Positions 7,895 to 15,570 of a stretch of DNA of 64,000 nt are shown here, in pieces (the stretch's first letter is position 1; each line of letters opens with the position of its first letter). The stretch covers positions 1 to 64,000 of the forward strand of contig NZ_QOKV01000020.1 of the NCBI RefSeq assembly GCF_008365405.1, in the 5' to 3' direction. Under the pieces are notes generated by a model. The model made no database searches and had not been told where the DNA came from. It saw only the letters and a program-made list of their open reading frames with translations. Source of the DNA: Azospirillum brasilense (GTDB lineage Bacteria; Pseudomonadota; Alphaproteobacteria; Azospirillales; Azospirillaceae). A program made the position numbers and the translations under genes.

Positions 7895-8131
7895 GTGGCG
7901 GCCAAGGAACTCGACGTGAAGGGGCTGCATTGCCCGCTGCCCATCCTGCGGACGCGCGCCCTGCTGGACAGGATGGCCGAGGGGGAGGAGGTGATCGTCT
8001 ACGCCACCGACCCGGCGTCGATCATCGATTTCAAGCATTTCTGCAACACGACCGACAACGTGCTGCTGGCGCACGAGACGCGCGGGGACGTGTTCGTGTA
8101 CCACATCCGCCGCGGCGCCTCCGCCGCCTGA
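7895..8131 (+). CDS. TusA-family sulfurtransferase-like protein
   Basis: 78 residues from a GTG at 7895 with AAGAGG upstream. The N-terminal KGLHCPLPILRTR contains the CPxP motif whose Cys carries sulfur as persulfide in TusA. The remainder (small alpha/beta, GEEVIVYATDPAS, then DFKHFCNTT) matches the family length and fold. Roles in the family are sulfur relay for thio-tRNA, molybdenum cofactor and other thio-cofactors. It lies 48 bases upstream of the DUF2478-DUF364 gene and likely shares its transcript, pointing to a metal or thio-cofactor role rather than tRNA modification; that is inference. Confidence 0.88.
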   Translation: MAAKELDVKGLHCPLPILRTRALLDRMAEGEEVIVYATDPASIIDFKHFCNTTDNVLLAHETRGDVFVYHIRRGASAA

Positions 8132-8179
8132 TGCCCGTCCTTGCCTTGGCCGTCGTCCATTCCTGAAGGAGCCCGCCCC

Positions 8180-9418
8180 ATGCCGACCCTGCGCCCCGCG
8201 GTTTCGCCCCCGCTGCGTCCCGGCGCGGTGGTCCATGGCCCCGGTTCCGCCGCCGTCGACGCGATGATCGACCGGTTCGTCACGGAACTGCAGCGGCGCG
8301 GCTTCCGCGTCGGCGGCGTGATCCAGCGCAACACCGGCGCGCCCGGCGACTGCGCCGACCTGATGGAGCTGGTGGACGTCGCCACCGGCAAGGCCTACGA
8401 CATCTCGCAGCATCTGGGCCGCCAGTCGCAATCCTGCCGCGTCGACCCCCAGGGGGTGGCCGAGGCCAGCCAGGCGCTGCGCCGCGCCATCGCCGAGCGC
8501 GCCGACCTGCTGGTGGTCAACAAGTTCGCCGGGCTGGAGGCCCACGGCGAAGGGCTGGCGGACGAGCTGCTGGCCGGCATCGCCGAGGGTATTCCGGTGC
8601 TGACCAGCGTCGGCAGCCGCTTCCTCAACGAATGGCAGAGCTTCACCGGCGGCTTCACCTCGCTGATCTCGCCGGACGAGGACGCGCTGTGGCGCTGGTG
8701 GGGAGCGCACCGGCTCTACGACGACCTGTTGCACGGGGTGGAGGACGCCGAGGTCCGCGCCATCACCATCGGCGCCAAATGGATCATGGTGGAGACGGAC
8801 GGCGCGACGGGACCCGGCATCGGGCTGGCCGCCCGCCCGCAGTCGGCGCCACCGCCCGATCCGGCGCGCTGGGCCGGGGTCGGCCTCGCCGGGCTGGCCG
8901 CCCACGCTGCGCGCTCCTGGGACCCGCAGGAGGCCGCGGTCGGCATGGCCGCGCTGAACGCCCACTACAACCGTCCGGACCTGACCGGCTCCGCGGCCAA
9001 CGGGCTGGACCTGTTCGCCGGCATGGAGGGGCGCGTCGTCGTTTTCGGGGCCTTCCCCCAGATTGCCCGGCGCCTGCCCAACGCCCATGTGGTCGAAATG
9101 AACCCCAGCGACGGCGAGTATCCGGAGGCCGCCGGGGAATGGCTGCTGCCGGGGGCGGAGGGCGCGGCGATCACCGCCTCCACCCTGACGAACCGCACCC
9201 TGCCCCGCCTGCTGTCGGTGGCCGAGGGCACCCGCGTCGCCCTCGTCGGACCGGGGACGCCGTTGACGCCGCGGCTGTTCCGCTACGGCGTCGCCGCGCT
9301 GGCCGGCTTCGTGGTGGAGGACCGCGACGCCGTGGCCGAGGCGATCCTGGGCGGTGGCTCGTCTCGGAGCTTCCACCGTCATGGCCGCTTCGTCACGCTG
9401 CACAACGAACAGAATTGA
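8180..9418 (+). CDS. DUF2478-DUF364 fusion protein, probable metal/cofactor role
   Basis: 412 residues; the ATG has AAGGAG nine bases upstream. Residues ~1-165 match DUF2478: GAVVHGPG start, GVIQRN, SQHLGRQSQSCRVDP and LLVVNKFAGLEAHGEGLADE. Residues ~185-400 match DUF4213/DUF364, a putative heavy-metal chelation domain: AITIGAKWIMVE, VVVFGAFPQIARRLP, TASTLTNRTLPRLL and LVGPGTPLTPRLF. I know both modules as separate proteins, and neither has a proven reaction. Neighbours are a TusA-like carrier upstream and DUF1244 and moeA downstream. A job in molybdenum handling or cofactor insertion is plausible but unproven. Confidence 0.75.
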   Translation: MPTLRPAVSPPLRPGAVVHGPGSAAVDAMIDRFVTELQRRGFRVGGVIQRNTGAPGDCADLMELVDVATGKAYDISQHLGRQSQSCRVDPQGVAEASQALRRAIAERADLLVVNKFAGLEAHGEGLADELLAGIAEGIPVLTSVGSRFLNEWQSFTGGFTSLISPDEDALWRWWGAHRLYDDLLHGVEDAEVRAITIGAKWIMVETDGATGPGIGLAARPQSAPPPDPARWAGVGLAGLAAHAARSWDPQEAAVGMAALNAHYNRPDLTGSAANGLDLFAGMEGRVVVFGAFPQIARRLPNAHVVEMNPSDGEYPEAAGEWLLPGAEGAAITASTLTNRTLPRLLSVAEGTRVALVGPGTPLTPRLFRYGVAALAGFVVEDRDAVAEAILGGGSSRSFHRHGRFVTLHNEQN

Positions 9419-9429
9419 GAGGGATTGGA

Positions 9430-9756
9430 ATGGACGAGAAGACCCGCACCGAGCTGGAAGCCGCCGCGTTCCGCGGTCTGGTTGCGCATCTCCAGAAGCG
9501 CACCGACGTGCAGAACATCGACCTGATGAATCTGGCCGGCTTCTGCCGCAACTGCCTGTCCAAATGGTACGCCGCCGCCGCCAAGGAGCGGAACGTGCCG
9601 CTGACCGACGAGGAGGCCCGCGTCGCCGTCTACGGCATGCCCTATTCGGAATGGAAGGCGAAACACCAGAAGGAAGCCACCCCCGAGCAGCAGAAGACCT
9701 TCGAGGACACCAAGCCCCTGCACGCCGAGATCAGCGGCCACATGCCGAAGAAGTAA
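9430..9756 (+). CDS. DUF1244-family protein
   Basis: 108 residues, starting 12 bases after the previous stop. DLMNLAGFCRNCLSKWY with its two closely spaced Cys, followed by YGMPYSEWKAKHQ, are the conserved features of this small helical family found across proteobacteria. The function is unknown. Tight spacing suggests it is the last gene of the TusA/DUF2478 operon. A short hairpin follows. Confidence 0.88.
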   Translation: MDEKTRTELEAAAFRGLVAHLQKRTDVQNIDLMNLAGFCRNCLSKWYAAAAKERNVPLTDEEARVAVYGMPYSEWKAKHQKEATPEQQKTFEDTKPLHAEISGHMPKK

Positions 9757-9766
9757 GGGCTCCCCT

Positions 9767-9791
9767 CCCTCTCCCGTCCTCCGGGAGAGGG
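9767..9791. terminator. Hairpin between convergent DUF1244 gene and moeA
   Basis: CCCTCTCCCG, five-base loop, CGGGAGAGGG: a perfect 10-bp stem. There is no T tract. The arm sequence recurs at 13645, 13762 and 17453, so it belongs to a dispersed palindrome family and may stop or protect transcripts. Confidence 0.6.
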
Positions 9792-9803
9792 ATCGTCCGG
9801 CGC

Positions 9804-11054
9804 TCAGGCGAACAGGCCGGTGAAGGGCAGGAACTCCACCATGTCCCCCTCGCGGATCGTCGTGGCGTCCGCCGGCATATCCACCAGCCCGTCGGCCTCG
9901 ACCATTGAGGTCAGGACGCCGGAGCTGTCGCTGGGGAACTTGTGGGCGACTGGGCGGCCATCCGCTCCGGTCGCCAGACGGGCGCGCAGGAACTCCCGCC
10001 GCCCAGGCTTCTTCTTGAACTCGAACCCGGCGACGACAAGGCAGCGGGGGGCCGGCGCGTTTTCCGCCCCCGACAGGCGCAGCACCAGCGGGCGCCCCAC
10101 CAGCATGAAGGTCACCATCGCCGAGACCGGGTTGCCCGGCAGGCCGAGGAACGGCGTGGTCCCGATGCGCCCGAGCGCCAGCGGCTTGCCCGGCTTCAGC
10201 GCGAGTTTCCACAGATCGACGGACCCCAGTTCGCCGACCACCGCCTTCACATGGTCCTCCTCGCCCACCGAGGCGCCGCCGGAGGTGACGACGAGATCGG
10301 CGGTCGCCGCGGCATCGGCCAGGGCGGCGCGGGTCACGTCCGGCTTGTCCGGCAGGATGCCGAGGTCGCGCACCTCCGCCCCCAGCGCGTCGAGCTGGGC
10401 GGCCAGCGTGTAGCGGTTGGCGTCGTAGATCGTACCCTCCGGCTTGTCCGTCCCCGGTTCGCGCAGCTCGTCGCCGGTGGAGAACAGGACGACGCGCAGC
10501 CGCTTGCGCACCGACAGGCTGGACCGCCCGACCGCGGCGGCCAAGCCGATCTCCTGGGCGCGCAGCCGCAGGCCGGGAGTCAGCACGACCGACCCCGCCG
10601 TCATGTCCTCCCCGGCGTCGCGGATGTTGGCGCCGCGCTGGAGGGTGGCGGGCACCAGCACCGCACCGTCCTCGGCCCGGCAGTCCTCCTGCATGGCGAC
10701 GGTGTCGACCCCCACCGGGATCGGCGCGCCGGTGAAGATGCGCACCGCCTCGCCCGGCCCGACCGTTCCGGGGAAGACGGAGCCAGCCGGCACACGCCCT
10801 ACCACGGCCAACCGCAGAGGCTCGCCCACCTCGGCACCGTCCGCCTTGCCGAATCCCCAGCCGTCCATCGCCGAGACGGCGACCGGCGGCACGTTCACCG
10901 TCGCCGTCACCGGTTCCGCCAGGATGCGGCCGAGCGCGGCGCGCAGCGGCACCTCCTCCGGCTCCGTCACCGCGCCGTAGGTCCGCTGCACGCGGGCCAG
11001 CGCCTCGTCCAGTGGAAGGGGGGCGGTGGGGCCGGGGCCGGCGAAGCAGTCCAT
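9804..11054 (-). CDS. moeA: Molybdopterin molybdenumtransferase MoeA
   Basis: 416 residues; the ATG at 11054 has GAGAAGGA seven bases upstream. MoeA inserts molybdate into adenylylated molybdopterin in the cytosol. Domains in order: N-terminal domain with VSAMDGWGF (usually MDGYA), the MoCF-binding domain with STGDEL, YDANRYTL and VVTSGGASVGEEDHV, then FLGLPGNPVSAMVTF and a C-terminal beta domain. Length is normal (~410). It is convergent with the TusA/DUF2478/DUF1244 operon. An FNR/FixK-like box lies ~90 bases upstream, which would tie expression to low oxygen. Confidence 0.95.
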   Translation of the reverse strand: MDCFAGPGPTAPLPLDEALARVQRTYGAVTEPEEVPLRAALGRILAEPVTATVNVPPVAVSAMDGWGFGKADGAEVGEPLRLAVVGRVPAGSVFPGTVGPGEAVRIFTGAPIPVGVDTVAMQEDCRAEDGAVLVPATLQRGANIRDAGEDMTAGSVVLTPGLRLRAQEIGLAAAVGRSSLSVRKRLRVVLFSTGDELREPGTDKPEGTIYDANRYTLAAQLDALGAEVRDLGILPDKPDVTRAALADAAATADLVVTSGGASVGEEDHVKAVVGELGSVDLWKLALKPGKPLALGRIGTTPFLGLPGNPVSAMVTFMLVGRPLVLRLSGAENAPAPRCLVVAGFEFKKKPGRREFLRARLATGADGRPVAHKFPSDSSGVLTSMVEADGLVDMPADATTIREGDMVEFLPFTGLFA

Positions 11055-11142
11055 GCGACAATCCTTCTCCCTTGGCGCCGCCCTCGGGGGCGGCACCGCG
11101 TCATATCACCCCGGATAGTCCGGTGCGCGGCTCTCTTCCACC

Positions 11143-11156
11143 TTGATCATCGTCAA
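11143..11156. promoter_or_regulatory. FNR/FixK-like box upstream of moeA
   Basis: TTGATCATCGTCAA, matching the anaerobox TTGAT-N4-ATCAA at nine of ten fixed positions. It lies ~90 bases upstream of the moeA start. Whether it drives moeA, the ABC operon or neither cannot be decided from sequence. Confidence 0.5.
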
Positions 11157-11284
11157 GACGCGGCGCGGCGCAAGCGTCCGTTCGTGGACGCACCATCGCG
11201 GTGGAATGCTCACGAGGGGAATTCGCGGCATGATTGTTGGGGGCACGAATTAAATTTCGCAGCGCTGTGTTTTCCGTCTTGCGC

Positions 11285-11302
11285 ATTTGGATCGATCCAA
11301 AT
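11285..11302. promoter_or_regulatory. 18-bp perfect palindrome, likely LacI-family operator
   Basis: ATTTGGATC followed by GATCCAAAT: perfect dyad with the central CG typical of LacI-family operators. It lies 153 bases upstream of an operon that encodes its own LacI-type regulator, the natural candidate to bind it. Confidence 0.65.
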
Positions 11303-11454
11303 AGGCTCCTCGCAACATCCGGCGCCGGAGGCATTGCCGCGGATCGCCGGACGACGAGAGGCCGATAACGAGAATCCCGCACAAGGGACCGCTCACCGAA
11401 CGCGCGCAGCGCCCTGGTCCGGATGCGGCCGGCCCGGATGCGGAGGAAAAGCCC

Positions 11455-12129
11455 GTGAACTACACCTTCGATTTCAAGGCGGTCGTCGATTCCTGGGACT
11501 ATCTGCTCCAGGGCGCGTGGCTGACCGTGCAGTTGTCGATCGGCGCCATGGTTCTCGGCCTGATCGTCGCGATCCTCTGCGCGCTCGGCAAGACGTCCGG
11601 GCCGAAGCCGGTCCGCTGGGTGATCAACGCCTACATCGAGGTGGTGCGCAACACCCCCTTCCTGGTGCAGATCTTCCTGATCTTCTTCGGCCTGCCCACC
11701 ATGGGCATCCGCCTGTCGCCCGACCTCGCCGCGCTGATCGCCATGGTGGTCAACGTCGGCGCCTACGCGACGGAGATCATCCGGGCCGGCATCGAATCGA
11801 TCCAAAAGGGCCAGATCGAAGCCGGGCTCGCGCTGGGGCTGAGGCCGTTGCAGGTCTTCCGCTACATCGTCATCAAGCCGGCGCTGCGCACCGTCTACCC
11901 GGCGCTGACCAGCCAGTTCATCCTGCTGATGCTCAGCTCCAGCGTGGTTTCGGCGATCTCGGCGGACGAACTGACCTCGGTCGCCAACAACATCCAATCG
12001 CAGACCTTCCGCAGCTTCGAAATCTACATCGTGGTCACCGGCATCTATCTGGCGTTGGCAATGATGTTCTCCGCGCTGTTCGCCGGCATCTACAAGCTGG
12101 CCTTCGCCTACGACACCGACCGGCGCTGA
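11455..12129 (+). CDS. Amino-acid-type ABC transporter permease 1
   Basis: 224 residues from GTG at 11455, with GGAGG upstream. It belongs to the polar amino acid (HisM/GlnP) permease family: early WLTVQLSIGAM helix, VVRNTPFLVQIFLIFFGLP, and the EAA loop EAGLALGLRPLQVFRYIVIKPALR that contacts the ATPase. About five membrane helices. It is the first gene of an operon continuing with a second permease 14 bases on, so the pore is a heterodimer. Substrate unknown; the adjacent dehydrogenase and hydratase suggest a small organic or amino acid. Confidence 0.92.
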   Translation: MNYTFDFKAVVDSWDYLLQGAWLTVQLSIGAMVLGLIVAILCALGKTSGPKPVRWVINAYIEVVRNTPFLVQIFLIFFGLPTMGIRLSPDLAALIAMVVNVGAYATEIIRAGIESIQKGQIEAGLALGLRPLQVFRYIVIKPALRTVYPALTSQFILLMLSSSVVSAISADELTSVANNIQSQTFRSFEIYIVVTGIYLALAMMFSALFAGIYKLAFAYDTDRR

Positions 12130-12143
12130 GGGAGGGCCGAGCC

Positions 12144-12797
12144 ATGATCCGCGCCTTCAGTTACAACGAGTTCCTCTTCCTTCTCAGCGCCATGCAATGG
12201 ACGCTGGCGCTGTCGGCCATCGCCTTCATCGGCGGGGCCACGGTCGGGCTGGTCATCGCGCTGGCCCGCACCTCGGACATCAAGGCGGTGCGGCTGGCCG
12301 CCACCGGCTACATCCAGCTGTTCCAGGGCACGCCGCTGCTGATGCAGCTCTTCCTGGTGTTCTTCGGCGCCACGGTGATGGGCCTCGACCTGAATCCCTG
12401 GGCCGCCGCGGCGCTGGGCCTGACGCTGAACGCCAGCGCCTTCCTCGGCGAGATCTGGCGCGGCTGCATCCAGGCGGTGCCGCGCGGCCAGTGGGAAGCC
12501 GCTTCGGCGCTCGGCCTGCGCTATCCTGGGCTGATGCGCTACGTGATCCTGCCGCAGGCGGTGAAGGTCGCGGTGCCGCCGACGGTGGGCTTCCTCGTGC
12601 AGCTCATCAAGAGCACGTCGCTGGCCGCCATCATCGGCTTCACCGAGCTGACCCGCGCCGGGCAGATCGTCAACAACGCCACCTTCCAGCCCTTCCTGGT
12701 GTTCGGGATCGTGGCGGTGCTCTACTTCCTGATGTGCTGGCCGCTGTCGCTGCTCAGCGCCCGCTTGGAGCGGCGCTACGCCCTGGCGACCCGCTGA
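12144..12797 (+). CDS. Amino-acid-type ABC transporter permease 2
   Basis: 217 residues; GGAGGG precedes the ATG. Same family as the upstream permease: FQGTPLLMQLFLVFFG, then the EAA loop EAASALGLRYPGLMRYVILPQAVK, and QLIKSTSLAAIIG. It should pair with the first permease to form the inner-membrane channel. The binding-protein gene begins 35 bases downstream. Confidence 0.92.
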   Translation: MIRAFSYNEFLFLLSAMQWTLALSAIAFIGGATVGLVIALARTSDIKAVRLAATGYIQLFQGTPLLMQLFLVFFGATVMGLDLNPWAAAALGLTLNASAFLGEIWRGCIQAVPRGQWEAASALGLRYPGLMRYVILPQAVKVAVPPTVGFLVQLIKSTSLAAIIGFTELTRAGQIVNNATFQPFLVFGIVAVLYFLMCWPLSLLSARLERRYALATR

Positions 12798-12832
12798 TAC
12801 TCCCCTTTCATAAGAACCGTGAGGAAACCCCA

Positions 12833-13633
12833 ATGACCCTGTCGATCACCCGTCGCCTCGCCGTCGCCGGCGCCATGATGGCCGCTGCCGTCGCCCTGGC
12901 CGCCCCCACCGCCGCCCAGACCGTCGACGAGATCAAGTCGAAGGGCAAGCTGACCATCGGCATGCTGGTGGACTTCCCGCCCTTCGGCATCACCACCGCC
13001 GACGGCAAGCCGGACGGCTACGACGCCGACGTCGCCAAGCTGCTGGGGAAGCACATGGGCGTCCCGGTGGAGATCGTTCCGGTGACCGGCCCGAACCGCA
13101 TCCCCTACCTGCTGACCAACAAGGTCGACCTGCTGGTCGCCTCGCTGGGCATCACCCCGGCCCGCGCCGAGCAGGTGCAGTTCTCCGAGCCCTACGCCGC
13201 CATCGAGATCGGTCTGGTCGCCCCGGCCAACACCAAGATCAAGGAGGCCGCGGAGCTGTCCGGCAAGCGCGTCGGCGTCGCCCGCGCCAGCACCCAGGAC
13301 AACGCCCTGACCGCCGTCGCCCCGAAGGACGCGCGCATCATGCGCTTCGACGACGACGCCAGCGCCGTGCAGGCGATGCTGTCCGGTCAGGTGGACGCGC
13401 TGGGCCTCAGCAACGTCGTCACCAAGGAGATCAAGAAGCTGGCCCCGCAGGCCAACTACGAGATGAAGTTCGTGCTGAACCGTCAGGTCCAGGGCATCGC
13501 CATGCGCAAGGGCCAGGACGCCCTGCTGAAGTGGGTCAACGAGTTCATCGAGACCGCAAAGACGAACGGCGAGCTGAACGAGGTCCACAAGAAGTGGCTG
13601 GGCACCGACCTGCCCCCGCTGACCAAGTCGTAA
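12833..13633 (+). CDS. ABC transporter periplasmic substrate-binding protein (family 3)
   Basis: 266 residues with a Sec signal peptide (RRLAVAGAMMAAAVALAAP, cleavage near TAAQ). The mature protein shows family-3 features: GKLTIGMLVDFPPFG, then GYDADVAKLLGKHMG and DLLVASLGITPARAEQVQFSEPY. The ligand Arg/Asp pocket is present, as in amino-acid binders, but does not define the substrate. A large palindromic element follows its stop and separates it from the ATPase gene, which may raise the level of this protein over the membrane subunits. Confidence 0.92.
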   Translation: MTLSITRRLAVAGAMMAAAVALAAPTAAQTVDEIKSKGKLTIGMLVDFPPFGITTADGKPDGYDADVAKLLGKHMGVPVEIVPVTGPNRIPYLLTNKVDLLVASLGITPARAEQVQFSEPYAAIEIGLVAPANTKIKEAAELSGKRVGVARASTQDNALTAVAPKDARIMRFDDDASAVQAMLSGQVDALGLSNVVTKEIKKLAPQANYEMKFVLNRQVQGIAMRKGQDALLKWVNEFIETAKTNGELNEVHKKWLGTDLPPLTKS

Positions 13634-13644
13634 CGTCCCACATA

Positions 13645-13784
13645 CCCTCTCCCGCCCCGGGAGAGGGTGCCCGCGAAGCGGGCGGGTGAGGGTCGTACGA
13701 GGATCAAGGTGCTGATTCTCGGCAGCACCCTCACCCTTCCCACGCTTCGCGTGGGTCCCTTCCCTCTCCCGGGGCGGGAGAGGG
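13645..13784. repeat. Large palindromic (REP-like) element after a binding-protein gene
   Basis: Two small hairpins (CCCTCTCCCGCCCCGGGAGAGGG at the left, CCCTCTCCCGGGGCGGGAGAGGG at the right) bracket a longer imperfect inverted repeat: GAGGGT near 13694 pairs with ACCCTC near 13729. The whole ~140 bases can fold as one structure inside the operon. Relatives occur at 9767 and 17453. Confidence 0.75.
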
Positions 13785-13805
13785 CCAATTTTGGAGGAGT
13801 CCCCC

Positions 13806-14594
13806 ATGGCCTCGGCTTACGATACCACGGACGTCCCCGCGCCGCGGCCGGTCAGCGGCGAGGTCGTCATCCGCATGGCCGGTGTCCAGAAATGGTACGA
13901 CAGCTTCCATGTGCTGAAGGACATCGAGTTGGAGGTCCACAAGGGCGAGCGGATCGTCATCTGCGGCCCCTCGGGCTCCGGCAAGTCCACGCTGATCCGC
14001 TGCATCAACCAGCTCGAGAAGCACCAGAAGGGCACCATCACCGTCAACGGCGTCACGATCGACGCCCACCACCGCCACCTCGATCAGGTGCGGCGCGACG
14101 TCGGCATGGTGTTCCAGCAGTTCAACCTGTTCCCGCACCTGACCGTGGTCGAGAACTGCATGCTCGCCCCCATGCGGGTGCGCGGCACCTCCAAGCAGGA
14201 GGCGCGCGACATCGCCATGAAGTATCTGGCGCGCGTGCGCATCCCGGAGCAGGCGGACAAGTATCCCGGCCAGCTTTCCGGCGGGCAGCAGCAGCGCGTC
14301 GCCATCGCGCGGTCGCTGTGCATGAACCCCAAGGTCATGCTATTCGACGAGCCGACCTCCGCCCTCGACCCCGAGATGGTCAAGGAGGTTCTCGACACCA
14401 TGATCGGGCTTGCCGAGGACGGCATGACCATGCTCTGCGTGACGCACGAGATGGGCTTCGCCAAGTCGGTCGCCGACCGCGTCATCTTCATGGACCGCGG
14501 CGAGATCGTCGAGCAGGCCACCCCCGCCGAGTTCTTCACGAACCCGAAGTCCGAACGGACCCGCAACTTCCTCGGCCAGATCCTCACCCACTGA
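13806..14594 (+). CDS. Amino-acid-type ABC transporter ATP-binding protein
   Basis: 262 residues; the ATG at 13806 follows GGAGGA by seven bases. An extended frame from TTG 13791 lacks support. Walker A GPSGSGKST, Q-loop FQQFNLFPHLT, signature LSGGQQQR, Walker B VMLFDEPTSALDPE, and the switch His in VTHEMGFA are all present, so it is an active GlnQ/HisP-type ATPase. The N-terminal ~25 residues are a non-conserved leader. It completes the importer with the two permeases and the binding protein. Confidence 0.94.
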   Translation: MASAYDTTDVPAPRPVSGEVVIRMAGVQKWYDSFHVLKDIELEVHKGERIVICGPSGSGKSTLIRCINQLEKHQKGTITVNGVTIDAHHRHLDQVRRDVGMVFQQFNLFPHLTVVENCMLAPMRVRGTSKQEARDIAMKYLARVRIPEQADKYPGQLSGGQQQRVAIARSLCMNPKVMLFDEPTSALDPEMVKEVLDTMIGLAEDGMTMLCVTHEMGFAKSVADRVIFMDRGEIVEQATPAEFFTNPKSERTRNFLGQILTH

Positions 14595-14619
14595 GCCCAC
14601 TCCACGAAGGACGCTTTTG

Positions 14620-15558
14620 ATGAAGCCGGAGATCCTCCTCGTCGAATCCATGATGCCGGACATCGAGGCGGCGCTGGACGCGGGCTACACCGTCCACCGC
14701 CTCGCCGGCGCGCCCGACCGCGACCGGCTGGTCGCCGAGGTGGGGCCGCGCGTCCGCGCCGTCGTCACCGGCGGCGGCACGGGCGTCAGCAACGCGATCA
14801 TGGACGCCTGCTCCAACCTGGGGATCGTCGCGATCAACGGCGTCGGCACCGACGCGGTGGACCTGAAGCACGCCGCCAGCCGCGGCGTCCGCGTCACCAA
14901 CACGCCGGACGTGCTGACCGACGACGTGGCCGACCTCGCCATCGGGCTGATGATCGCCGGGTCGCGCCGCACGATGGTCGGCGACCGCTTCGTGCGCGCC
15001 GGACGCTGGCCCGGCGGCGGCCTGCCGCTGGCCCGCAAGGTGACCGGCAAGCGGCTGGGCATCCTGGGTCTGGGCCGCATCGGGATGGCCATCGCCCAGC
15101 GCGCCGCCGGCTTCGGCATGGACATCGCCTACACCAACCGCAAGCCGCGCAGCGACGTGCCCTACCGCTTCGTCGCTTCCCCGGTCGATCTGGCGCGGGA
15201 GAGCGACATTCTGATCGTCGCCGCCTCGGCCGGGCCGGACGCCCGCAACATGGTCAACCGCGCGGTGATCGAGGCGCTGGGGCCGGACGGGCTGCTGGTC
15301 AACGTCGCTCGCGGCGCCGTCGTGGACGAGCCGGAGCTGGTCGCCGCCCTGACCGACGGGCGCCTCGGCGGGGCCGCTCTGGACGTCTTCGCCAACGAGC
15401 CGCACGCGCCGGAGGCCCTGTTCGGCCTGGACAATGTGGTGCTCCAGCCCCATCAGGCGAGCGCCACGGTGGAGACCCGGATGGCGATGGGCAATCTCGT
15501 GCTGGCGAACCTGTCCGCCTTCTTCGCCGGCCAGCCGCTGCCGACCGCCGTCGTCTGA
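14620..15558 (+). CDS. D-2-hydroxyacid dehydrogenase (glyoxylate/hydroxypyruvate reductase-like)
   Basis: 312 residues. NAD(P) loop LGLGRIGMA near 150 and the catalytic Arg (NVARGAVVDE), Glu (DVFANEP) and His (LQPHQASAT) of the family are in place. It reduces a 2-keto acid or oxidises the D-hydroxyacid in the cytosol. NRKPR after the second strand favours NADPH over NADH. It lies 25 bases after the ABC ATPase, so it probably acts on the imported compound. Hydroxypyruvate, glyoxylate or 2-ketogluconate are all possible. Confidence 0.9.
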   Translation: MKPEILLVESMMPDIEAALDAGYTVHRLAGAPDRDRLVAEVGPRVRAVVTGGGTGVSNAIMDACSNLGIVAINGVGTDAVDLKHAASRGVRVTNTPDVLTDDVADLAIGLMIAGSRRTMVGDRFVRAGRWPGGGLPLARKVTGKRLGILGLGRIGMAIAQRAAGFGMDIAYTNRKPRSDVPYRFVASPVDLARESDILIVAASAGPDARNMVNRAVIEALGPDGLLVNVARGAVVDEPELVAALTDGRLGGAALDVFANEPHAPEALFGLDNVVLQPHQASATVETRMAMGNLVLANLSAFFAGQPLPTAVV

Positions 15559-15570
15559 ATGGCGGCGTGA

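Larger units (their letters stand above)
11055..11454. other. 400-base divergent promoter region
   Basis: Separates moeA (leftward) from the ABC importer operon (rightward). It holds an FNR-like box nearer moeA and an 18-bp palindrome nearer the importer, each annotated separately. No gene was seen in it. Confidence 0.7.
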
